From assembly GCF_019331715.1 (NCBI RefSeq), contig NZ_JAHBBG010000016.1:1-48280 (forward strand): a stretch of DNA of 48,280 bases, written 5' to 3'. The notes below the pieces were generated by a model that ran no database searches, was not told where the DNA came from, and was given only the letters and a program-made list of their open reading frames with translations. Positions 34,860 through 43,141 of the stretch are shown here, in pieces (position 1 is the stretch's first letter; every line of letters starts with the position of its first letter). The translations under genes were made by a program, and so were the position numbers. The DNA is from Bifidobacterium simiiventris. Lineage in GTDB: Bacteria; Actinomycetota; Actinomycetes; Actinomycetales; Bifidobacteriaceae.

Positions 34860-36911
34860 TCAGGAGCGGCGGGCGCGCAGACCGAAGATGCCGGCCGCGG
34901 CGATGAACAGGCCACCGACAACCACGATCAGAGCCAGACCAGCGCCACCGGTCTTCGGCAGCTGGGTGATGTTCTTCGCGTTGTAGACGGTGTACTGGAA
35001 CTCGTCACCGGACTTGGCGGCCGCAGTTACGAAGCTCGCACCAGTGCCGGAAACCTTATCGGTACCAGTCAGACCAGAGAAGGTCACATCGCCGATGACG
35101 AAGTCGCCCCAAGTCTGCTGTCCCCACGGGTTCTTGGTGTGCTCGTCCTTGGTCGGAGCATCAGCATCCTTCTCGCCCTTCGGAGTAATCGTGAAGTTGA
35201 ATTCCGGCAGGGAGAGGGAAGAGTAACCATTCGGGGCCTTGGTCTCCTTCACGGTATACGTACCAGAATCAAGACCGACAAGACCCTCGATGATAGCCTC
35301 GGCGTTATCGCCCGCGCCCTGCTGGGTAGGCTTGAAAACATTGCCGTTCGACTCATCAGAATCGAAGGACCAACCGGTGTTCTCGTCGTACGACTTCAGC
35401 CAGCCCTGCGGGGCCTTGACCTTGAACTCGGCGGTCAGAAGCGCGGAATCGAACTTGCCACCCTTATCGGTCTTCTTGATCTTGAAGCGGTAGGTGTACA
35501 CGTTGACCTCATCACCCGGGGTCGTGTGCTTGTTCTCCAGGTTCTCCGGGTTGTTGGAGTATTCGAGAGCGACCTTGTTCGGGTTCGGCTGCGTGTTGTC
35601 CGGATCGGACTTCAGAGCGTTCTTGTTCAGAGTGGCCTTGAGGATGACGACGACCTTGCCACCTTCAAGGATGCCGTTCGCAACGGAAGTGGCGTCATCA
35701 TCCGTGGTGTCAGTCGTCTGGCTTCCGGACTTGTTGACGTACTTGCCGAGGTTAATAGCGATCTTGGTGGCAGTGTTCTTGCCGGCATCCTGATTGGCTG
35801 CACCGACATTGCCGGTGCCGTACTCGACCTTCGTCACCAACAGGGTGTAGTCCTTGTTCTTCACCAGCGTGGTGGCGTTGGCCGTGTCGTAAGTGCCATT
35901 CTTCAGCGGCAGCACCTTGACGGACTCAATGCTGTCTTCGGTCACGGTCAGACCAGCGCTGGCAGTATCGAGAATCTGGAAGGTACGGGTTTTATTATCG
36001 TTAGCCAACGTCGGATCGATGTCATAGCCGGTGTAGTACGGGAGCGTTGCAGACAGCTCATACGGAACGGTTTCTCCGACGTAGTAGTCCGGGACAGTTT
36101 CAGCCTGATAATCGTGCTGACCCTGAGCCTGCTGAGCAGCGGTCGCATTGTCCTTGACGACCTGCTTGCCGACTTCCGGCTTGGTGTTCTTCAGCGTAAT
36201 GGAGCCGATGCCGTCGTCGAACTTGACTTCCGTGGCCGAAGTGCCAATCTTCGCCTTGTAGGTGGAGGACACAATGATCGGGATGGATGCGGTTTCCTGC
36301 TTATCCGTCAGGAGCGTAGTATCACGGAGCAGCCACAGACCCTGAGCGACCGAGTTTTCAGCTCCGCTCGTGGAACTATTGAGAGTACCATCAGTAGTCT
36401 TGTTCTTCAGCTTCGCTGCAAGCTTGGTGGCGAACTGACGGAGTTCGGAATCGGTACCCGTCGTGGAGCCACCCCACGGAGCCTTGATCTCATTGGTCGT
36501 GTTGTACTTCTTGTTGGCCAGCCAGCCGATCGGGTTGCCGGCATACGCCGTATCGGCGGAGTACTCTGCACCCAGCGTCGTCTTCGGAGTGGTCTTGGAC
36601 GCGGAATCTTCGATGCCATTCAGCACCTCGACGATGTCGGACGTGTAGGTGCTGTTCGTGGTGATGGTGAAACCGGTCATCGACGTGGTACCGGCTTTGG
36701 TCTCATAGGAGATGGAATCCAACGAGGCCAGCTTGTAACCGGAGAACGTGTGGGAGTCTCCTGTGATCGTGATGATGCCGTTTGCTTCCGGCGAGACGGT
36801 ACCGGTCACCGGGTCCGCCGCATAGGCGGAGGCGGCGCCGAGGGCGAGGCCGCTGGCGGCGATGCCTAAGGCGGCGACGCCGGCAAGCGCCTGCTTGATG
36901 ATCTTGTTCAT
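34860..36911 (-). CDS. Major pilin, sortase-anchored (LPKTG), isopeptide-type
   Basis: 683 residues from ATG 36911, preceded by AAGGAAAGGAAG. A signal peptide (MNKIIKQALAGVAALGIAAS, cleaved near AYA) leads to an N-terminal domain, then a segment with KPEVGKQVV that may hold the pilin Lys, then Cna-B-type domains. One contains the E-box-like TYTVKETKAPNGYSSL (Glu for an intramolecular isopeptide bond). The C terminus is LPKTGG (651-656), a hydrophobic helix and RARRS, the class C sortase signal. This organisation matches FimA-type backbone pilins of bifidobacteria. It lies 207 bp after the tip gene and is presumably in the same operon. The cognate sortase is 3 kb further downstream. Confidence 0.9.
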   Translation of the reverse strand: MNKIIKQALAGVAALGIAASGLALGAASAYAADPVTGTVSPEANGIITITGDSHTFSGYKLASLDSISYETKAGTTSMTGFTITTNSTYTSDIVEVLNGIEDSASKTTPKTTLGAEYSADTAYAGNPIGWLANKKYNTTNEIKAPWGGSTTGTDSELRQFATKLAAKLKNKTTDGTLNSSTSGAENSVAQGLWLLRDTTLLTDKQETASIPIIVSSTYKAKIGTSATEVKFDDGIGSITLKNTKPEVGKQVVKDNATAAQQAQGQHDYQAETVPDYYVGETVPYELSATLPYYTGYDIDPTLANDNKTRTFQILDTASAGLTVTEDSIESVKVLPLKNGTYDTANATTLVKNKDYTLLVTKVEYGTGNVGAANQDAGKNTATKIAINLGKYVNKSGSQTTDTTDDDATSVANGILEGGKVVVILKATLNKNALKSDPDNTQPNPNKVALEYSNNPENLENKHTTPGDEVNVYTYRFKIKKTDKGGKFDSALLTAEFKVKAPQGWLKSYDENTGWSFDSDESNGNVFKPTQQGAGDNAEAIIEGLVGLDSGTYTVKETKAPNGYSSLSLPEFNFTITPKGEKDADAPTKDEHTKNPWGQQTWGDFVIGDVTFSGLTGTDKVSGTGASFVTAAAKSGDEFQYTVYNAKNITQLPKTGGAGLALIVVVGGLFIAAAGIFGLRARRS

Positions 36912-37013
36912 TTCTCTTCCTTTCCTTGGATTAAGGAGTTGGACAATTTTGGGAAATCTTTGGGTTTGGGTGGAAGCTCTTGGGGTTGGCCCTTGAGCTA
37001 TGGGTGGCGGGGT

Positions 37014-37070
37014 GTGACGCTCCCCACCCGGCTTCGCCGGGAGCCCCCTCAGCCGAGGGGGCCGAGGCCG
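37014..37070. repeat. GAGGGAG-type element between tip and major pilin genes
   Basis: TGACGCTCCCCACCCGGC is followed by a GGCTTCGCC stem and CCCCCTCAGCCGAGGGGGCC. It is a shortened copy of the element found at 31681 and 34658-34840. It lies in the 207-bp gap between the two pilin genes and may attenuate transcription into the major pilin. Confidence 0.7.
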
Positions 37071-37118
37071 CTTCACGGCACGAGAGGAGCCTACCCGCCA
37101 CGTGCTGGCGATGATGGT

Positions 37119-40100
37119 TTAGGCAGATACGGCCTCCCGTCGCTTGGCGAACTGGTATCCGCCGGCAATCAACATGCCAGCAAGAATGAATCCGGCACCC
37201 GCGAGCAGCACCATCCGACCGGTCCAATCCGTACCCGTCGACGGCAACCCCGTCAGCACCTTCGTATTCACGAACGTCGTTTTGGCAGTGAGGTTTCCGG
37301 ACGCGGTGCCAGCCATCTCAGACCGATCACCCGTCGTCGTGCCTTCACCGTTCTGAACCGAATTGAACGAATCAGTCTCACCCGAACCGCTCATCTCAGT
37401 ACCGTCGTCGTTCTTGGTCTGCGTCACCTTGTACGCGACCTTCAGCCCCTGGTACTTGCCGTCCGACATGTCACGGCTCACGGTCACTTCGACCTTCCAC
37501 TCGGCCTTCGAGTACCGCAGGTTCTCCACGGCACCGCTCGTCGGCACGACCTCGGTGATCACGTACGTGTACTTCTTCGCGTAGTCGCCGTTCGTGCCCG
37601 CATCGCTGTTGAGCTGAGCGTCGGTGAACTTGATCGTGCCGAAGTACTTGGTGACGTTCTGCAAATCGGTCGCGTTGGATTCCGGCGCGAGGTCGATCGT
37701 GCACGGCAGCTTGCCGTTACAATCGGCCGGGATCGGCGTATCGTTTGGGCTGGACTCAGCCTTCGCGATCTGGAACGTGAACTTGACGTACTTGCCGTCG
37801 GGCTTCGGCCAGTCGGTGTACTTCAGGGTCTTCTTGACCGGGATCTGGATGTCGACCGGCTTGGACGAGTTGGCGATGTCCGAGTTAGTCAGTGCGGAAC
37901 CGTTCGAGTTGGTGATGGTCGACGTGCCTTCCGCGACGACGTTCAGCTTGTACGTGACGTTCTCCGGCAACTGATAGCCGTTCGGAGCCTTGGTTTCGGT
38001 GAGCGTGTACTCGCCGACCGGGAGACCCTTGACGGTGATCACGCCGGATTCGGTGGCCGCGTCGGACAGCTTGGTGCCAGCGCAATCCGCGAACGCAGTA
38101 CCCGCAGGATCGGTCGTGACATTGCCGTTCGCATCAGTCGTAACAGTCACGTTATCGGCCACGCAGTAGGTATTCTGCGCAGTGTTAACCGTACCGTCCG
38201 CGTTCTTCGACGGACTGACGATCTTCCACTGCGAACCGTCCAGCTTGCCGCCCTTCGCGTCAACCTTGTTCCAGGTCACCTCAGTCGGCTTGTCGGAGAT
38301 CGCATTGTCAGCACCCGGCTTGAGCTGATCGTTCAACGTGCCGGACGTATTGCCGTCCGCGTAGCCGCCGTTCCACGTCACGTTACCTTGCGGATCAATC
38401 GTGAACTGATACACGGTCGTGTTCAGCGTGTACCCGTCCGGCGCGGTCAGCTCGTGAATCAGATACGTGCCCGCATCCAAACCATCGACCTTGAACTGAC
38501 CGGCGACCGTATCGATATCGCACTTCGTGCCGGGGTTCGTGCCGTCGTCATCCTTCGCAACGCAAGCCGCAGCCTTCGCAACGCCCGACTGACCGTCAGC
38601 CGACGCATCCGCCGTCGTCGAATCAGTCACGGCAACCGACGTATCGTCGGCATCAGCCACATCATCAGGCTGCGCCGACGCACCCTCGTCAACCGCAGCC
38701 GACGCAGCCGCACACCCGGACGGAGCCGTCGAACCCTGGAAGTTGTTATACGCGTCCACCACCTGCACCGCGTTACCGGTGAAGGTGAAGTCCGAGCCGG
38801 CGTTGCCCTTGAACCAGCCGTCGCTGCCATCCTTGCTGTCGCGGTCGCGCAGCAGGAAATGCTTGTCCTTGGTCGTCTGCGGGATCGTCACCGCCACGTA
38901 GTCGCCGCACGTGCGATCCATCTTCGCGAACTTCCATGAGCCACCAGTGCCGTCGTCGTAGTACAGGTAGTAGTTCGACCAGCTCACCAGCGACTTCTTG
39001 AAGTACACGGTGGTGCTCGGCGTCGCGATCGTGAACGAGACGGTCTTGTTGCCGGCCTTCACGGTGATCTTGGCCGAACCGAGCGCGTGCATGGTCACGG
39101 TTGCGGATTGGCCGTCCTTCTGCGAGGAGACCGTGGCGATGGATTCGTCGCTAGAGGTCCACGTGATCGGCACGCTCGGGGTCACGGCTGCAGTGAAACC
39201 GAGCGAACCGTTCTGCGCAACGGTGAACGACGCATTGTTTTGCACCGTATTGTTCGAGGAATCCTTGACCGTGAAGCTGGTCACGGTTGCGGCTTTGACG
39301 GTGATCGCGACAACGCTGCTGCACACGTCCGGGTTAGAGACGGAGCAGGCCTTGACGTAGACGGCCGCGTCCTTGTCGCTCGTGCCGATGACATCGGCGC
39401 GCAATTCGTTGGTTTGGCTCAGGCTCAGGACTGCGGCGGATTCGTCGGACTTCGGGTTGCCGGACGCGTCGGTGAACGTCCAAGTGACGTTCTGCACGGC
39501 ATCGGACGGCTGGACTGCGGCGGTGAGCGTGGCCTTGTAGTTGTTGGTTGCGTTCAGTTCGGTCGAAGTCGGCGTGACGGTCACGGACTTGGCCGCGTTC
39601 ACGTTGTCTTCGATGTTCCAGACCTGCGTCTTATCGTCGCCCTGCTTGCTGATCTGCCACGCCGAGCCGGCCAACGGCGTATTCGTTGTGTCGCCGTCCG
39701 CGATCTTCTTCCACGCAACCGCATGGCCGGCAGTCTTGTTGACGATCTTGCCGTCCTTCATGTCGGTCGTACCGAACGTGAACGTGCCATCCACGCCCTT
39801 GGTGACCGACTGGGTCACGGGCTGTGTGGTGTTCGCGTCGCCGGTCTTCACGTAGTAGATGTTCGTGTTCAGCTGGTAATCGCTGTTGCCGGTGGCGACT
39901 TCCTTGATGTAGTACGTGGCGTTCGGCTTGAGGCCTTCGACTTTGAAACCGCCCGTGGTCGTGGTGTCCTTGTCGGCGAAGTCGTCGTCCTTCAACGCGG
40001 TGTACAGGGCGTTCTTGCCGGCCGCCGCATCGGCGTACGTGCCGTAGATCGCCCACGTGGTGCCCTTCAGACCATTGCCGGACTCGTCGGCCTTCTGCCA

Positions 40101-41801
40101 GGCGATCGCCGCGCACTCGGTGGTGGTCTGACCGTTCCACGGGAAGTTGTGGCGCTCCTGATCCATGTCGATGACGGACGAGGAGTCGCCATCGTTCGCG
40201 CCCGGCTGGGTGAACTTCGCCGCATAGTACGGGTTGTACATGGAGAAATCACCCTCCGTGTACACACGGCCGTTCGTGGTCACATGCGACTCGAAATTAC
40301 CGATCGTGTTATCCGCATTGCCATCCGCCTTGCCGTCTTTATTGGCATCTGCATCGCCCGATTCAGCGTTGCCGACCACGATGATGCTGCCCAGCATCGC
40401 GGCGGCCGGGTCATCCTCCGTGTACTTATTATCCTTGCCCTCGTTGGCGATACCGCCATAGATGGTGAGGTTGTCCGTGTCGTGGAAGTTCCACAGGATC
40501 TTCTGCGCGGCCTTCGCGTACAGCTCCGACTTCTTCTTCAGATTCTCATCGTTGCTCTTGCTGTTGTAGTTGGAATAACCGTCGGAGATCTCCGTGCCGT
40601 TCCACCAGAACTGCCAACCGTTGTGGAAGGAGATGTTCTTGTTTTTGTTGCCGGTCACGTTGATCACCACGGATGCAGTGTCGGCGATGTTCTCGAACGC
40701 AAAAGCCACACCGCGGTAACGGGTGCCGTCTTTGTAATCGGTGAGCATGCTCGCGTCGAGGTTGAACACTTCCATCGTCGGATTGTACGTACCGGTGAAG
40801 GTGATCAGCTTCTCACGGTTGGTGTACGAGTCAGTGGTCGAAAGGCCGCGGCCAGTGCCGTTCTTGGTGTCATCGGTGTACGTGAAATCGTACTGGAGGG
40901 AACTACCTTTTTTGTCGTTCCCCTCGTCGTAATAGTTGTACTTGTGACGGGTCAGCGTGCTCAATGTGGAGACACTCTGCGTCACCTTGCCCGTTGCGGT
41001 CTGGAAAGCGAGCGGGGCGGAGATGTCCTCGATGACGTAATCCTGGTAATATGCGGACTCGGAAAGGTTCCTGACGTCGTCGGAGGCGTTCGTGTCGTTG
41101 TCGTCACTTTTGACGGTGACGTGCTCCATCGGATCGGTCACTGTCCAGTTGACCGAGGCGTCCGTGTTGGACGGATTCTTGCCGAGGGACTTCGTGCCCG
41201 TCTTTCCCCAGAGGTCGGAGCTCTCGCCGGCGATCGACGCGATATGGCCGTTATCACGCAGGAAGCCGGGATGAGACCATGCCTGCACGTTCGTCCAATT
41301 CGGCAGGGTGGTGTCGCTGGTGTTGCCACCGACCACCAAGGTCGTGCTGTTCTTTGCAGGACGGAACTGCGTACCAAAACCGGCAATGCCGAAACGGAAG
41401 CCCGCACCGACCCACGAGTTCTTCACCGGCTTCATCATCAACTTGCCGTTGACGACCGTCAGGCCCTCGGCCTCCACGGCATACGAACCGTCGGGGCCGG
41501 TGCCGTTCTTCCAAGCAGCGGCATCCGCAGGCTTCTTACCCACGTACATGTTGCCGCCGATCCACGTGGCGACGCCAGAATCACGGCTGCTGGCCGGGTT
41601 GGCGTCAGTGCCCATCGACTGGGTAGACGGTGTGCAAAGAGCGCCATCAGCGAGGTTATTGTCGGCATAGGCGGCGTAGGGGGCGGTGATGGCTCCGGCG
41701 ACGGCGGTGCCTACGAACATGGTGACGGCAAGGAAGGCGGCAGCCAGATCCTTGGCCTTCGCCACTCTCCGGTCACGTACGTACGCCGGTCGTGTGTTCA
41801 T
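37119..41801 (-). CDS. Tip/adhesin pilin, 1560 residues, with a starch-binding-module-like insert
   Basis: The start is ATG 41801 with GGGGAGAG upstream. Signal peptide about 1-46. Residues about 50-560 form a large adhesin head (GGNMYVGKK, then FRFGIAGFGTQF) resembling choice-of-anchor A domains. A Cna-B domain follows (564-650). A second begins at HAVAWKKIADGDTTNTPLAG (693-712) but is broken after about 735 and resumes at GQFKVDGLDAGTYLIHELTA (1101-1120). The insert holds two Ig-like (BIG2) domains (about 738-926), a segment similar to family-26 starch-binding modules (930-1020: VYFKKSLVSWSNYYLYYDDG, IPQTTKDKHFLLRD, FTFTG) and a Ser/Ala/Asp linker with two Cys at its edges. More Cna-B domains and LPSTG (1519-1523), a helix and KRREAVSA close the protein. 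It should sit at the pilus tip and meet host or food glycans. The starch link is inference. Confidence 0.87.
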   Translation of the reverse strand: MNTRPAYVRDRRVAKAKDLAAAFLAVTMFVGTAVAGAITAPYAAYADNNLADGALCTPSTQSMGTDANPASSRDSGVATWIGGNMYVGKKPADAAAWKNGTGPDGSYAVEAEGLTVVNGKLMMKPVKNSWVGAGFRFGIAGFGTQFRPAKNSTTLVVGGNTSDTTLPNWTNVQAWSHPGFLRDNGHIASIAGESSDLWGKTGTKSLGKNPSNTDASVNWTVTDPMEHVTVKSDDNDTNASDDVRNLSESAYYQDYVIEDISAPLAFQTATGKVTQSVSTLSTLTRHKYNYYDEGNDKKGSSLQYDFTYTDDTKNGTGRGLSTTDSYTNREKLITFTGTYNPTMEVFNLDASMLTDYKDGTRYRGVAFAFENIADTASVVINVTGNKNKNISFHNGWQFWWNGTEISDGYSNYNSKSNDENLKKKSELYAKAAQKILWNFHDTDNLTIYGGIANEGKDNKYTEDDPAAAMLGSIIVVGNAESGDADANKDGKADGNADNTIGNFESHVTTNGRVYTEGDFSMYNPYYAAKFTQPGANDGDSSSVIDMDQERHNFPWNGQTTTECAAIAWQKADESGNGLKGTTWAIYGTYADAAAGKNALYTALKDDDFADKDTTTTGGFKVEGLKPNATYYIKEVATGNSDYQLNTNIYYVKTGDANTTQPVTQSVTKGVDGTFTFGTTDMKDGKIVNKTAGHAVAWKKIADGDTTNTPLAGSAWQISKQGDDKTQVWNIEDNVNAAKSVTVTPTSTELNATNNYKATLTAAVQPSDAVQNVTWTFTDASGNPKSDESAAVLSLSQTNELRADVIGTSDKDAAVYVKACSVSNPDVCSSVVAITVKAATVTSFTVKDSSNNTVQNNASFTVAQNGSLGFTAAVTPSVPITWTSSDESIATVSSQKDGQSATVTMHALGSAKITVKAGNKTVSFTIATPSTTVYFKKSLVSWSNYYLYYDDGTGGSWKFAKMDRTCGDYVAVTIPQTTKDKHFLLRDRDSKDGSDGWFKGNAGSDFTFTGNAVQVVDAYNNFQGSTAPSGCAAASAAVDEGASAQPDDVADADDTSVAVTDSTTADASADGQSGVAKAAACVAKDDDGTNPGTKCDIDTVAGQFKVDGLDAGTYLIHELTAPDGYTLNTTVYQFTIDPQGNVTWNGGYADGNTSGTLNDQLKPGADNAISDKPTEVTWNKVDAKGGKLDGSQWKIVSPSKNADGTVNTAQNTYCVADNVTVTTDANGNVTTDPAGTAFADCAGTKLSDAATESGVITVKGLPVGEYTLTETKAPNGYQLPENVTYKLNVVAEGTSTITNSNGSALTNSDIANSSKPVDIQIPVKKTLKYTDWPKPDGKYVKFTFQIAKAESSPNDTPIPADCNGKLPCTIDLAPESNATDLQNVTKYFGTIKFTDAQLNSDAGTNGDYAKKYTYVITEVVPTSGAVENLRYSKAEWKVEVTVSRDMSDGKYQGLKVAYKVTQTKNDDGTEMSGSGETDSFNSVQNGEGTTTGDRSEMAGTASGNLTAKTTFVNTKVLTGLPSTGTDWTGRMVLLAGAGFILAGMLIAGGYQFAKRREAVSA

Positions 41802-42433
41802 AGTCTCTCTCCCCTTCGAGCCACGATCGAACTGCCATCGTTCGCAAGAGGTGCGCCATCTGTGCGACCACGTATGCTTTGCACACGTTGTCACGCGGAT
41901 GCGTATAGCTTGCGCTAGGCTGTTCGTCGCGGTTCTCAGCTCCGCCTATGGTGTTGTGTTATGCGAGATGAGCCGATGCCTCCATGCACTCGTCCCGCCT
42001 ATTGCGCGTCGTTACCTCATTCACCGGTCACCACGACGCCTCGCGATCACCGGTTATGCACCGCCGCTCATATCAGGTATCTCGGCCATCGGCCGCTTCA
42101 CGCGTGCTATCGTCGCACGCAGCAGTCAACCATCGATATCCTTTGATATTTCGCGGTTATCGTTCACAGCAGATGTCCGAAAGTGATATCACTTCCGCTC
42201 GAACCGTCGTTACTCAGTCCGCACGGAACCTCCGTCGTCATCGACGCGAATCGTCGTTACTCAACTCGCATCGCACGGCCGGAAATCAGCTTCGGTCACC
42301 CACCGTATTCAGTTCTTCAAAGAGTCCGCGCATATGGTCACCGGTCTTGTGGACCGTTCGCTGACCAGATCAGTCGGATCACTCTCCGCTCTCCAACCGC
42401 TCTGTCATATGTACTTTCTCTCACCGGTTTCTG

Positions 42434-42441
42434 ATTGTAGC
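42434..42441 (-). promoter_or_regulatory. Candidate extended -10 toward the pilus genes
   Basis: On the minus strand the sequence reads GATGCTACAATCAG: TG, one base, then TACAAT (42434-42439). No clear -35 is visible. The GCAAACG motif and the C13 tract lie 10 to 45 bp further upstream. Confidence 0.45.
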
Positions 42442-42448
42442 ATCATTC

Positions 42449-42461
42449 ATTGCAAACGATG
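42449..42461. promoter_or_regulatory. GCAAACG-type operator candidate, pilus side
   Basis: ATTGCAAACGATG is followed by a second GCAAACG (42462-42468). GCAAACG is the half-site of many LacI-family sugar regulators. The same 13 bases recur upstream of the 4-alpha-glucanotransferase gene. Confidence 0.5.
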
Positions 42462-42472
42462 GCAAACGGAAG

Positions 42473-42485
42473 CCCCCCCCCCCCC
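42473..42485. repeat. C13 homopolymer tract (G13 on the pilus-coding strand)
   Basis: Thirteen consecutive C bases lie about 46-58 bp upstream of the expected transcription start of the pilus promoter candidate. Such tracts change length by strand slippage. It is not inside a supported gene. Confidence 0.85.
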
Positions 42486-42672
42486 GATGTTTTCGGAGTG
42501 TCGCGATTGCAAAGGTATGCAGCGAACGTAAGCATTGCAACGCCTCTCGCAATCCCAAAAATCACCAGCCACATTTTGGACACCGTTCTCCACAGCGAGA
42601 TTCCGGCGTGTCGTTAACGCAACCATCAAGGACTGCCAGGATACAACGCCGTTAGACTCCACCACCTCACTG

Positions 42673-42760
42673 CTCTGCAACTCCACCACTCCGTTACTCC
42701 GCCACTCCGCAACTCTGCCACTCCACCACTCTGCAACTCCGCAACTCCACCACTCCGCCA
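42673..42760. repeat. Octanucleotide tandem repeat, 11 units
   Basis: Units of 8 bp with consensus CTCCRCMA (CTCCACCA, CTCCGCAA, CTCTGCAA and similar) run without a gap over 88 bp. The units vary at positions 4-7 and the period is out of frame. It is a simple-sequence repeat able to change copy number. Confidence 0.85.
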
Positions 42761-42798
42761 CCTCTCTGAGGTTCTACCTCCCAACCCAGGGTCTTGCC

Positions 42799-42848
42799 TC
42801 CCGGGCATACGGCCGTTTCCGTGCCTCAAAACGGCCGTATGCCCGGGA
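42799..42848. repeat. Perfect palindrome, fourth copy of the CGGGCATACGGCCG element
   Basis: Arms 42799-42818 and 42829-42848 are exact complements (TCCCGGGCATACGGCCGTTT), with a 10-base loop. Three diverged copies lie at 25530-25723. It separates the octanucleotide array from the 4-alpha-glucanotransferase promoter region. Confidence 0.85.
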
Positions 42849-42988
42849 GAGTCGGGAGAGTTATGCCCGCCAACAGAAAGGAGCCGCATGAGTGCGCAAA
42901 CGGCGAGAAATACACAAGGAAATGACAAGGTTATTCATTACGTATTTTATTGAAATACCAAGGTTTTCTAATACAAAACACCGCATAT

Positions 42989-43001
42989 ATTGCAAACGAT
43001 G
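42989..43001. promoter_or_regulatory. GCAAACG-type operator candidate, malQ side
   Basis: ATTGCAAACGATG, identical to 42449-42461, lies about 140 bp before the 4-alpha-glucanotransferase start. Its downstream flank (TCATCGTGCGG) differs from the pilus copy. Confidence 0.5.
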
Positions 43002-43141
43002 TCATCGTGCGGTATGGTAGTCGATAACGATACTTGCACACCGGGCGCAGCCGGGCCACGCAGTCGAGGCACGGCGGGCATAGCCGCCGTCGCGTCCGAA
43101 CGTGCCGGGAACGCCACAACCGAACGCTAAGGAGCACCCAC

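Larger units (their letters stand above)
41802..43141. other. 1.3-kb regulatory gap between tip pilin and 4-alpha-glucanotransferase genes
   Basis: No convincing gene is present. It holds an extended -10 facing the pilin (42434-42441), a 13-base motif at 42449 and 42989, a C13 tract (42473-42485), an octanucleotide array (42673-42760) and a palindrome (42799-42848). From the candidate -10 to the pilin ATG is a 5' leader of about 630 bp with no clear ORF or known riboswitch. Confidence 0.55.

Noticed and set aside
36939..38939. 666-codon open frame opposite the tip pilin C terminus
   Set aside because: Arg/His/Val-rich antisense shadow without a ribosome binding site.
39087..41918. 943-codon open frame opposite the tip pilin gene
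   Set aside because: Antisense shadow of a long GC-rich gene; no start signal and no family features, whereas the minus-strand protein has a signal peptide and sorting signal.
42447..42761. 104-codon minus-strand frame through the octanucleotide array and the G13 tract
   Set aside because: Its sequence (AEWWSGRVAEWRS and similar) is just the translated repeat, no ribosome binding site is seen, and it has no known family; noted because it would be phase-variable if real.
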